NCBI GenBank assembly: GCA_963807425.1
Contig: CAWEBZ010000006.1
Coordinates: forward strand, 248,001 to 312,000
Length of the DNA: 64,000 bases
Source: VRUE01 sp963807425
GTDB lineage: Bacteria > Actinomycetota > Thermoleophilia > Solirubrobacterales > 70-9
Direction of reading: 5' to 3'
Below, in pieces: positions 48,186 through 56,857 of the stretch (positions are counted from its first letter, which is position 1; each line of letters begins with the position of its first letter). The position numbers were made by a program, and so were the translations under genes. The notes below the pieces were generated by a model that had not been told where the DNA came from, did no database searches, and was given only the letters and a program-made list of their open reading frames with translations.

Positions 48186-49953
48186 ATGCGCTCCCGCTCT
48201 GCCCTGGTTTTGCCGGTGTTGGCGCTCGCGGTGGCCCTGATCGGCCCTGCTCAGGCCAATGCCGATTCCTTTCCGAGCAAAGCCGGCGATTTCGTCAGCG
48301 ACAACATCCAGTACTTCGTCGCCGGCCTCGTCGCCGCGATCCTGCTGCTCCTGCTGGTGGTCAGCGTCACCCAGCGCCGCAGCAAAGCCAGCACCAATAA
48401 AAAGAAGAATGAAGGAGGGGCTGTGGCGACGCCCACCGCTCCGATTCCGCCCGCAGCGGCCACGGCAAGCGCACAGCCGCCGCGAGCGCCCACGACCGCA
48501 GAGCTTCCCGTCGACGTCGCCTCCGGGAGCACCGCCGGCCGCGGCCGCCGCCACCGGCGCCGTCCGGCGGCCAGCCGCTGAACGCGAAGGAGAAGCGCAA
48601 GCAGGCGCGCGAGCAACAGCGCGCGGCCCGGCTCGAGCACCGCAAACGCCGCCAGGCCGAGGCGAAGCGACGCAAGGAAGAGCGTGTCGCGAAGCGGGCG
48701 AAGTCGGGCAAGGCCGTCCGGCGGACGCACCGGGCAGGCGGGCGCAGAAGGAAGCGGCCAAGGCCGAGCGCCAGCTCGCCGAAGCGCGTGCCGCCCACGA
48801 GCGCGAACAGCTTCAGCAGGGTGGGCAGCCGGCCCAGGCCGCGCAGCCGCCAGTGCCGCCGCTGCCGCCCCAGGTCCCTCCGGCTGCCGCCGTCCCGCCC
48901 GTTCCGGTTCCACCGCCTCTGCCACCGCGCACCAGCCGTGCCCCCCGTGTCGCCTGTCGTCGGCGCACCGCCGCCCGGCCCAGGGGCGCCGCCGCTCGGC
49001 TACGACGACCCGGCCGCCGCCGAACAGCGGGTTCACGCCAAGGTCGAGGAGATCCAGCGCGAGGAGGAGCGGATTCGGGCCGAGGCCGACCGTCGCATCC
49101 GGAGGCCGAGCGGCTGCAGCACGAAGCCGAGCAGCGCGCCGCGCAGGCCCAGGCTGGCGCAGGTGACGCAGAGCATGGCGGCGCTTCCGCCGGTTCAGCG
49201 CAGCCTCCCGCTCCAACGCCGCCACGCCGCAGGCTGCCGGGACGAACCCGGAGCTGCAGACGGCCGAACACCGCCTGCAGCAGGAGCGCGAAGCGCAGGA
49301 GCGGGCGATGGCGGAGGCCCAGGAGCGCCTGCGCCAGATCGAAGAGCGGACCAAGGAGGCCGAGCGCCGCGCCGCCGAGGCGGAGCGCCTCGCCAAGCTG
49401 AAGTCCGAGGAGGAGGAGCGCGAGCGGCGCCTGCAGGAGATTCGCGAGAGCGTCGCCCAGGCAGAGGAGCGGGCCCGTGAGGCCGAGCGCCGCGCGGTCG
49501 AAGCCGAGCAGGCGGTGATCCAGGCCGGTTCAGGGCGCAGGCTGCCGTGCGCCGCCCGCAGCCCCAGCCGACGCCGCCCACCTGCCCGCACGCCCAGCCG
49601 CCACCGCCTGCCGCCACCACAGCCGCCCGCCCCCGTCGCCTGAGCCGCCACCGGCCCGCGCCGACCACCCGATGCCGCACCCGCCTCCGGCCGCCACCGC
49701 CCGAGCCTCCGGCACCCGCCAGCCGCCCACCCAGCCACCGCCGCCCGCGGCGCAGGCGACGGGCGGCACGATCGACCTCAACTCGGTCACCTTCGAGCAG
49801 CTGCGCGCCGAGAATCTCTCGGTCACCCAGGCGACCCGCCTGCTCGCCCACCGCGAGCGGCTCGGCCGCTTCGGCTCGGTCGACGACCTCGACGAGGTCC
49901 CCGGCTTCCCTCAGGACGTTCTGGAAGACCTGAAGCGCCGCTCAACCGTCTGA
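48186..49953 (+). CDS. Membrane-anchored coiled-coil/proline-rich protein with C-terminal HhH motif, many apparent frameshifts
   Basis: One protein of about 589 residues pieced together from frames broken about seven times. Signal peptide (ALVLPVLALAVALIGPAQAN) and one membrane helix (YFVAGLVAAILLLLLVVSV), a Lys/Arg-rich helix (NAKEKRKQAREQQRAARLEH), proline-rich spacer (QPPVPPLPPQVPPAAAVPP), a long Glu/Arg/Ala coiled coil (about 49020-49510), a second Pro/Gln spacer, and finally IDLNSVTFEQLRAENLSVTQ through DDLDEVPGFPQDVLEDLKRR, a ComEA-type helix-hairpin-helix pair that would bind DNA. DNA uptake, anchoring or secretion are possible. I know no named protein with this order. Confidence 0.7.
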
Positions 49954-49959
49954 GCGTCG

Positions 49960-51344
49960 CTAGAGGCCGTATGCCTCGAGCAGCTTGAGCCAGATCTCGC
50001 TGCGCGTGGGGTAGGCCGCGACCGCGTGGCGGAGCCGGTCGAGGGGGACCTCGCCGACGATCGCGACCGTTGCGGCGTGGAGGAAGTCGGCGGTCTCGAA
50101 GCCGGTGAAGGTGGCGCCGACGATCGTCTTGCGCGCCTCGTCGACGACGATCCGCGAGGTGCCGCCGGTGTCCCTTGCCCTGGAAGCTGGCGCCGGCGGT
50201 GCCGTCGGTGGCGACGTCGACGGCGGTCGCCTCGATCCCGGCTTCCTTGGCCTGGGCGAGGGTCTTGCCGACGGCGGCGACCTGGGGGTCGGTGAAGGTG
50301 ACCCGGGGTGAGCCGATGCCTTCGGCGACCGCCTCGATCTCGCGCCCGAGCGCGTTCTCGGCGGCGACCCAGGCCTGGTACTTGCCCATGTGGGTGAAGA
50401 GGGCGCGGCCGTTGACGTCGCCGACCGCGTAGAGCCAGTCGCGGCCGCCGACCCGCAGCCGGTCGTCGGTCTCCAGGAAGCCGCCCTTGCCGGGCTCGAC
50501 CCCGACCGACTCGAGGCCGATGCCCGCGCTGCGCGGCTTGCGGCCGACCGCGACCAGCAGCTCGGCGGCCTCCGACCCGGCTGCCGTCGTCCAGCTCGAC
50601 GATCGACGCCGGCGCCGCCTGGCCTGACCCGCTGGGCGAGCGCGCCGGTGCGCACGTCGACGCCGTGCTTCTCGCGCAGCGCCGTCGGCGACCTGCTCGC
50701 CGGCGAAGGGCTCCTCGCGCGAGCAGCAGCTGCTCGGCGCCCTCGATCAGGGTGACCTCGGTGCCGAGGCGTCGACCAGGCCTGCGCCAGCTCGGAGCCG
50801 ACCGGGCCGCCGCCGAGGACGACCATGCTCGCCGGCACCTGCTTCGAGGTCGTCGCGTCGCGGTTGTTCCAGGCTCGCACCGAGTCGAGCCCCTCGATCG
50901 GCGGCATCGCGGCGCCGCTGCCGGTGGCGACGACGACGACCCGGCGCGCTGTCAGTACGTCGTCGCCGACCAGCACCCGGCGCTCGCCGTCGAGCTTTCC
51001 CTCGCCGCGGAAGAGCTCGATCCCGTGTTCTTCCAGCCAGGGCAGCTGGCCGGAGTCGTCGAGGTCGTGGATCACCTCGTCGCGGCGGTCGAGGACCGCC
51101 TGCGGGTCGAGGTCGCCGCGTGACCGCCTCGGCGACGCCCGGCACCCGGCGCGCCTCGTCGAGCAGGTCGGCGGGGCGCAGCAGCGCCTTCGAGGGCATG
51201 CAGGCGTAGTAGGAGCACTCGCCGCCGACCAGGTGCTGCTCGACGATCGCCACCGACATGCCCGCCGTCGGCGAGCCGGCCGGCGCAGACCTCGCCCGGC
51301 GCCCCGGCGCCGAGCACGATCGCGTCGAATTCCCGCTCGCTCAT
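49960..51344 (-). CDS. FAD-dependent disulfide oxidoreductase (lipoamide dehydrogenase-like), many apparent frameshifts
   Basis: About 462 residues. FAD-binding start FDAIVLGAGAPGEVCAGRLA; redox disulfide in GGECSYYACMPSKALLRPAD (Cys-X4-Cys); NAD-binding GGGPVGSELAQAW; FAD loop YAVGDVNGRALFTHMGKYQA; C-terminal dimerisation domain TDPQVAAVGKTLAQAKEAG and YPTRSEIWLKLLEAYGL. Members act on lipoamide, mycothiol or mercury; this subtype, found in Actinobacteria, is of unknown substrate. Breaks lie near 51255, 51120, 50760, 50700, 50600 and 50175. It is convergent with the HhH gene, 6 bp apart. Confidence 0.85.
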
Positions 51345-51365
51345 CCGGTATCCTACCCGACACCG

Positions 51366-51371
51366 TACAAT
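51366..51371 (+). promoter_or_regulatory. Candidate -10 hexamer of the tmRNA promoter
   Basis: TACAAT, 18 bases before the mature 5' end of tmRNA, would suit a transcript with a short leader removed by RNase P. No good -35 hexamer is seen upstream, where the flavoprotein's start codon lies. Confidence 0.35.
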
Positions 51372-51388
51372 CGATGTCCACATAGCAC

Positions 51389-51747
51389 GGGGGCGACAGG
51401 CTTCGACGTGGTCGATCCGTGCGAACGGTTGCAGGTCGAGGTTGCCGGAGGCCTCGTTAAACCCCGGCACCAACCAATACGTGCGGACCATGAGTTCGCC
51501 CTCGCTGCCTAGCTAGAACCTAGGTGATGAGAGTCGGTCCTCTCCCGCCCGCGGAGAGGGCAGCCGGCTTCAAATGCGGGCTTACCCAGGCGGATCGCCC
51601 CGTCTGCCAGGGGACAATTTCAGAGGGCTTTATCTCCCGCAGTGCCCGCCGGCGCGGACCCCGGGAGACGAGAATCAAGCGCCGGCTAAACCTGTAGAGA
51701 CCTTCGCACTACGGCCACGGACGCCGGTTCAATTCCGGCCGCCTCCA
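51389..51747 (+). ncRNA. ssrA: Transfer-messenger RNA (tmRNA)
   Basis: The 5' end GGGGGCGACAGGCTTCGACG is the bacterial tmRNA signature, and GGGGGCG (51389-51395) pairs with CGCCTCC (51740-51746) as the acceptor stem. The T-loop GGTTCAATTCC lies at 51726-51736. Length (about 359 nt) is normal. Discriminator A51747 is followed by TCA, so the CCA end is not encoded. The tag frame ends ALAA-stop. SmpB, its protein partner, is encoded 3.2 kb upstream on the same strand. The 3' TCA is shared with the stop codon of the convergent peroxiredoxin gene. Confidence 0.95.
51483..51512 (+). other. tmRNA proteolysis-tag reading frame (3' portion)
   Basis: GCG-GAC-CAT-GAG-TTC-GCC-CTC-GCT-GCC-TAG encodes ADHEFALAA, ending in ALAA as actinobacterial tags do (Mycobacterium: YALAA), which the ClpXP-type proteases recognise. 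The resume codon may be GCG 51483, giving a short 9-residue tag, or lie upstream (GCC-GGC-ACC-AAC) if one base near 51482 is an error. Confidence 0.75.
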
Positions 51748-52312
51748 TCAAGCCGCCCGGTCGCGCAGCCACGAGATCACCTCGCCGGCGTTGCGGTCGG
51801 GCGGGAAGACGGGGTAGAAGACCTTGACGATCGGCCCGCTTCGGCGACGAAGGTGAGCCGCCGGTAGAGGGTCATCGCTTCGACCTCGAAGGTGGGCAGG
51901 CGCAGCTGGTCGCCAGGGTCAGCTCGGCGTCGCTGAGCAAAGCGAAGGGAATGTGCTCGCGTTCGGCAAACTCGCGTTGCTCGGCGGGGTCCTGCGCGCT
52001 GATCCCGACCACCGAGGCCCCGAGCGAGGAGAGCTCAGCGAGGCTGTCGCGAAAGGCGCAGCTCTGCGGCGTGCAGCCGCGGGCGCCGGGGATGTCGTCC
52101 CAGCCCGCCGGCAGGGGTCGGCCAGGAACACCGGTACGCGGATAGACGTAGGCGACGAGCAGATTCTGGGCGAGCTCGGCGAGGTTTGCCATCTCGCTCC
52201 TGGTGGATCTCAGGCTGAGCTCTGGCACGTCAAGCCCCAGCAGATGATCGGACGCGCCATCGTCTTGCGGAACCGGCAGGTCGGCGGGCAGCTCCGAGTA
52301 GTCCGTGCCCAT
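51748..52312 (-). CDS. PrxQ/BCP-type peroxiredoxin, with two apparent frameshifts
   Basis: A thiol peroxidase of about 188 residues. LVAYVYPRTGVPGRPL and the peroxidatic site GCTPQSCAFRDSLAEL with Cys-X4-Cys (intramolecular resolving cysteine, PrxQ type) are followed by ASVVGISAQDPAEQREFA and IPFALLSDAEL. Bases appear missing near 51910 (LA-DQLRLPTFEV) and 51834 (AGR-IVKVFYPVFPP); with these the frame runs to TGA at 51750-51748, inside the genomic end of ssrA. Reduces organic or hydrogen peroxide using thioredoxin-like donors. Confidence 0.85.
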
Positions 52313-52360
52313 CGGCCATCGTCGCAGGACACCGCTCGGCCGAGCTCGTAGGGTGCGGGC

Positions 52361-52912
52361 ATGGACCGCTACGTCGCCTTCCTGCGCGGGATGAACCTCG
52401 GCGGTCGCCGGATCAAGAACGACGAGCTGCGGTTGCCGTTCGAGAAGCTCGGCTTCGAGGACGTCGCCACCTTCCGCGCCAGCGGCAACGTGATCTTCAG
52501 CGTCGAGAAAGACGGGGACCCGGATGCCCTCACCGCCCGGATCGAAGCCGGGCTGGGCGAGGCGCTCGGCTACGAGGTCCCGGTCTTCTTGCGCACGGCG
52601 GACGAGCTGCGGGAGATCGCCGCCCAGGAGCCGTTCGATTCCTCCCACGTCGCGGCTTCGAAGGGGAAGCTCCAGGTGGCGCTTCTACTCACGCCACCGG
52701 CCAAGAAGGAGCAGAAGGAGGTTCTCGACTTGGCCGGCGAGGACGATCGACTGGCGATCGAGGGCCGCGAGCTCTACTGGCTGCCCCGCGGCGGGATGTC
52801 CGAATCCGAGCTCGATCTGAAGGCGATCGGCGCCGCGCTCGGTCTGACCACGATCAGGACCAAGGGCACGATCGACCAGATCGCCGCCAAGCACTTCGCT
52901 AGCCCCTCCTAG
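52361..52912 (+). CDS. DUF1697 family protein
   Basis: A 183-residue protein starting YVAFLRGMNLGGRRIKNDEL and continuing VATFRASGNVIFSV, which are the hallmarks of DUF1697, a two-domain alpha/beta family with no established function. The end, TTIRTKGTIDQIAAKH, resembles the family's TxRNWxT region in degenerate form. It diverges from the peroxiredoxin gene (48-bp gap) and overlaps the convergent MBL gene by three bases at its stop. Confidence 0.88.
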   Translation: MDRYVAFLRGMNLGGRRIKNDELRLPFEKLGFEDVATFRASGNVIFSVEKDGDPDALTARIEAGLGEALGYEVPVFLRTADELREIAAQEPFDSSHVAASKGKLQVALLLTPPAKKEQKEVLDLAGEDDRLAIEGRELYWLPRGGMSESELDLKAIGAALGLTTIRTKGTIDQIAAKHFASPS

Positions 52913-53836
52913 CCGTCGGCGCGGGGGAGGGCGGCGATCTCGGCGTCGGCGCTGATCGCGCCGATCTCGTCTGGCAGCGCTGAGAGCTTGACGTTGGAGA
53001 CGAACTCGATCTGCTGCCCGAGCGGGCGGAAGAAGTTGTCGTAGTGGGTGGGGACGACGATGCCGGGGTCGAGGCGGGGGAGGATTCGCTTCCAGTAGTC
53101 GCGGGTGAAGTTGCGGCCGGCGACGCCGGCGAGGAAGACGTCGACCTCGCGCTCGCGGATCGCGATCGTCGATCAGGTTGGCGCTGCCCTGGTGGTAGAA
53201 GCGGAGGCCGGCGACCTTGATCGAGATCCCCCAGACCTGGCCGCAGCGATAGGCGGAGGGCGAGAGCGCGTCGAGGTGCTCGCAGGTGAGGTCGCCGTCG
53301 TAGGGGACGGCCAGCCCCAGCAACAGCTTCGAGTGGGCGCTGGGGGTGAAGCTGACCTCGAAAGGGCCCAGCTCGTAGGTCAAGTAGGGCTCGACCTCGA
53401 CCGCCCGGTCGGCGAGCCCGTGCAGGCCCATCAGCGTGACCAGCGAGTCGGAGCCGAAGGCGCTGCAGTCGAAGCGGCGGGCGATCTCCGGGGCGTCGAC
53501 CGCGTGGTCGAAGTGGGTGTGCCCGACGAGAACTCCGACCACCTTGCCGGAGGGATTGACGAAGCGGTCGAGGGCAGCCGGATCGGGCAGCGTTGGCCGG
53601 CGTCGCAGCAGATCGCCGAACGGAACCCGGGAGAGGTAGGGATCGACGAACAGCGTCTGGCCCTCGTAGCTGATCCGGTAGCCCGAGACCCCGAGCCATT
53701 CGAGCTCGAGGCCGGCGGGGAGGGAGAGCGGCTTTGCCTCCAGCTCGGCCAGCGCCTGGCTGTCGTCGCGTTCGCTGAAGCGCCTCATGGCCCGCGCCTT
53801 GGCGAGGCCTCCCAGGTGTCGCAGCGGGCCGGCCAT
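52909..53836 (-). CDS. MBL-fold metallo-hydrolase (UlaG/NAPE-PLD-like), one apparent frameshift
   Basis: About 308 residues. LEWLGVSGYRISYEGQTLFV and DPYLSR, then the metal motif GHTHFDHAVDAPEIA (HxHxDH with Thr and Phe in the x positions), TPSAHSKLLLGLAVPYDGD, FYHQGSANLIDD, and, after removing one extra C near 53170, the third metal histidine in PTHYDNFFRP. The substrate is unknown; relatives hydrolyse lactones, phosphodiesters or glycerophospholipids. No export signal. The next upstream gene starts 541 bp away on the same strand, with the stop only 4 bp upstream. Confidence 0.87.
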
Positions 53837-53840
53837 CGGT

Positions 53841-54377
53841 CTAGGCGCTCGCTGCCTGCCGCTCGGCCAGCCCCTTCAGGTTGAGCAGCTGCCGTCGCAT
53901 CATCACCAGGTCTCCAGGAGGCCCGAGTAGGCGCAGCAACGGGCCGTGCGGCCAGCGCGGGTAGGCGACGAGCAGCTTGACCAGGATCCGCGATCGCCCC
54001 TCCCCGTGAGGATCCGAGCGATAGGTGCAGGCGACCCGGCCGAAGACCGGGCCACTGCTGAGCATTGTCAGCGAACGCCCCGGCTCGAACTCGGTGAGGC
54101 GAAAGATCGTCTGGAAGCGCTGGCCTCGCTCCAGCCGCTCGAGTCCCGGCGTCAGGGTCTGGGGACTGCGCCGCCCGAAGTTGTCGAGCTTGTCGTAGCT
54201 ATAGGGGGCGGCGCGGAGTTGGCAGAGCCAGCGGAAGGTGATGTCGGCGGGCGCGGCGACGTCGACGGCGCGGAACAAAGCATGGTCCGGAGGGTCGATC
54301 AAACGATCGCAGGGAAAGCGATCACCCCGCTCGGATGCGGTCGACCCCCAGTTCGCCACGGTCGAGGGCCAGAGCAT
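53841..54377 (-). CDS. SRPBCC (START/polyketide cyclase-like) protein
   Basis: A 178-residue protein with the beginning of a helix-grip fold: FRAVDVAAPADITFRWLCQL, a strand LTMLSSGPVFGRVACTYRSD, and a long C-terminal helix (GPPGDLVMMRRQLLNLKGLA). Such proteins bind hydrophobic ligands or act as cyclases. Four base pairs separate it from the MBL gene and 11 from OsmC, so the three minus-strand genes likely form one unit. Confidence 0.75.
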   Translation of the reverse strand: MLWPSTVANWGSTASERGDRFPCDRLIDPPDHALFRAVDVAAPADITFRWLCQLRAAPYSYDKLDNFGRRSPQTLTPGLERLERGQRFQTIFRLTEFEPGRSLTMLSSGPVFGRVACTYRSDPHGEGRSRILVKLLVAYPRWPHGPLLRLLGPPGDLVMMRRQLLNLKGLAERQAASA

Positions 54378-54388
54378 CTGCTTGCTCG

Positions 54389-54895
54389 CTAGGCGGTCTC
54401 GAGGGTGGTCGACAGCGCCGGCGAGGCGGACAGGGTCTGGAAGACGACGCAGTAGCGCTCGGTCAGCTTGAGCAGCGTCTCGAGCTGCTCCGGGTCGGCG
54501 TCGCTCTCCAGCTCGAAGCAGAGGCGAATCGCGGAGAAGCCGACCGGCGCGTCCCGGTCGACGGCGAGCGTCCCGCGGAAATCGAGCTCTCCCTCGGCGC
54601 GCACCTGTCCCGACTCGACCGAGATCCCCAGCGAGGTCGCGACCGCACGCAAGGTCACCCCGGCGCAGGCGACCAGCGCCTCGAGCAGCATGTCGCCGGA
54701 GCAGAGCAGCGAGCCGTCGCCGCCCGACGCGGGGTGCAGGCCCGCGTCGGCAAGGGCGCGGCCGGTCTGCACCGAGCAGGAGACGCCTTCGCCAAGCGCG
54801 CCGCTGGCCGAGAGCGTCACTCGAGCAGCATCCGGCTCGTCCCGGTAGCGCTCCTTCAGTGGCGTCTGGATTGCCCGCAGCTCCTCGCGTTCCAC
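54389..54895 (-). CDS. OsmC family protein
   Basis: A 168-residue OsmC/Ohr-type protein, thiol-dependent reductases of organic hydroperoxides. The cysteine pair lies in DGSLLCSGDMLLEALVACAG (first in place of the usual PxxL-helix Cys, second in the helix), and RYCVVFQTL retains a third. The fold's central helix and the C-terminal strand are recognisable. First gene of the minus-strand set with the SRPBCC and MBL genes. Confidence 0.85.
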   Translation of the reverse strand: MEREELRAIQTPLKERYRDEPDAARVTLSASGALGEGVSCSVQTGRALADAGLHPASGGDGSLLCSGDMLLEALVACAGVTLRAVATSLGISVESGQVRAEGELDFRGTLAVDRDAPVGFSAIRLCFELESDADPEQLETLLKLTERYCVVFQTLSASPALSTTLETA

Positions 54896-54945
54896 GGACG
54901 GGAGGTTACGCCCCGCGAGGGGAGGGACGACGTAGTGTCAGAGAC

Positions 54946-56857
54946 ATGGCAATCGCGACCGCGACGACCATCGACGTCCATGCCGGCGGCAAGCTGCTCT
55001 TCGCCGACGTCTCCTTCAAGCTCGAGCCACGCGAGCGGATGACGCTGTCGGGGCGAAACGGCGTCGGCAAGTCGACGCTGCTGCGGATCCTCGCCGGAGA
55101 ACGCTCGCCGGATTCCGGCAGCCTCGTCGTCCAGAAAGGGGCCCGCGTCGCGCTGCACGACCAGCGCCCGCCGCGGGAATCCGGCGACCTCGCTCGGCGA
55201 GTACGTCTTCTCTGGGCGCACCGACATGCTCGAGACGGAGGCGGAGCTGGCGCGGCTCGAGGGTGAGATGGCGGGAGACGCCGACGAGGAGACGATGCGG
55301 GCCTACGCGTCCGCGCAGCAGCAGCTCGAAGCCGGCGGCGGCTACCGCTGGCGCGACGACGTTCTCGCCGTTCTCACCGGCCTCGGCTTTGGCACGGAGG
55401 CGACGAAGCGGCCCCTCTCGACCTTCTCCGGCGGCGAGCTGACCCGCGCCTCGCTCGCCCGGGCGCTGGCGACCCGGCCCGACCTGCTGCTGCTCGACGA
55501 GCCCACGAACCATCTCGACATCCCCTCGCTCGAGTGGCTGGAGAAATACCTCTGCGAGCTCGATGCCGCCGTCGTCCTCGTCGCCCACGACCGCTGGTTC
55601 CTGGAGGCGGTCGGCACCTCGGTGCTGGAGCTGGAGGCTCAGCGCGGCCGCTTCTTCGCCGGCCCCTGGCACGCCTGGCGCAAGGAACAGGCGGCTCGCG
55701 AGATCGCCCGCGGCAAGGCGATCGAGCGCCAGCAGGCGGAGATCGAGCGGATGGAGCGCTTCGTCGAGCGCTTCCGCTATAAGGCGACGAAGGCGAAACA
55801 GGCGCAGTCGCGGCTGAAGCAGATCGACCGGATCAAGCGCGACGGGGTCAAGGCCGAACAGCGCGACCGTCGCAACCTGCGCTTCTCCTTCGTCACGCCG
55901 GAGCGGCCGGGTCAGGTCGTGCTGAAAGCGGTCAAGGCGACGATCGAGGTGCCGGGCCGCACCCTGCTCTCCGAGGCCGACCTCGAAGTCGAGCGGGGCG
56001 AGCACGTCGTCCTGGTCGGGCCCAACGGCGCCGGCAAGACGACGTTGATCGAGACGCTGGCGGGGCGCCGGGAGCCGGCATCCGGCTCGATCCGGACCGG
56101 CCACAACGTCAAGGTCGGCTATCTCTCCCAGCACGCGGAGACGGCGGCGGGGGAGGGGACCGTGCTCGAGGCCGCACAGCGGCAGACCGGCCTCGCCGGC
56201 CCGAAGGCGCGCAAGCTGCTCGGCGGCTTCCTCTTCTCCGGCGCCGACGTGGAGAAGTCGCTGGACGACATCTCCGGCGGTGAGCAGCGCCGCCTCTCGC
56301 TGGCGATCCTCGTCGCCTCCGGCGCCAACGTCCTGATCCTCGACGAGCCGACCAATCACCTCGACGTCGAGAGCCGTGAGGCGCTCGAGGACGCGCTCGG
56401 CGCCTTCGAGGGGGCGGTGGTCCTCGTCTCCCACGACCGGGCCCTGCTCGAGGCGGTCGGCAGCCGCACCCTGGTCTGCGAGGACGGCGAGCTGACCAGT
56501 CATCCGAGCGGATGGGCGGCTTACCAGCGCGAGCGCGACGAACGCGGAGCTGCCGCGTCGGCGGCTAAGGCCAGCGCCAAGCGGGCGAAGAACAATGGCG
56601 GCAAACAGCGCCGCTCGGGCGGATCGGCGAAGACCGCGGCTCGCAAGGCCACTCGCCTGGCGGAGCGGATCGAGGCCGCCGAGGCGGAGCTTCGCGGTCT
56701 CGAGGAGGAGCTGGCCGATCCGGCTGCCTGGTCGACCCCGGGCAAGGCCGAGAAGGCTGGCGAGCGGCACGAGGCCGCGAAGCGCAAGCTCGCCGAGCTC
56801 TACGAGCGGTGGGAAGAGGCCGAGCGCGCGGTCAGCGCAGGGGGCGATCCAGGCTGA
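54946..56857 (+). CDS. ABC-F family ATPase, with one apparent frameshift
   Basis: A soluble twin-ATPase protein (about 637 residues) of the ribosome-associated ABC-F type. Domain 1: GRNGVGKSTLLRILAG, FSGGELTRASLARALATRPD, LLDEPTNHLDIPSLEWLEKY. Linker with RFVERFRYKATKAKQAQSRL, the P-site tRNA interaction motif region. Domain 2: GPNGAGKTTLIETLAGRREP, ISGGEQRRLSLAILVASGAN, LDEPTNHLDVESREALEDAL. A C-terminal coiled coil follows. The frame shifts near 55192. Members resolve stalled ribosomes or protect from antibiotics; the subfamily is not clear. It is convergent with and overlaps the P450 gene by 26 bases. Confidence 0.92.
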
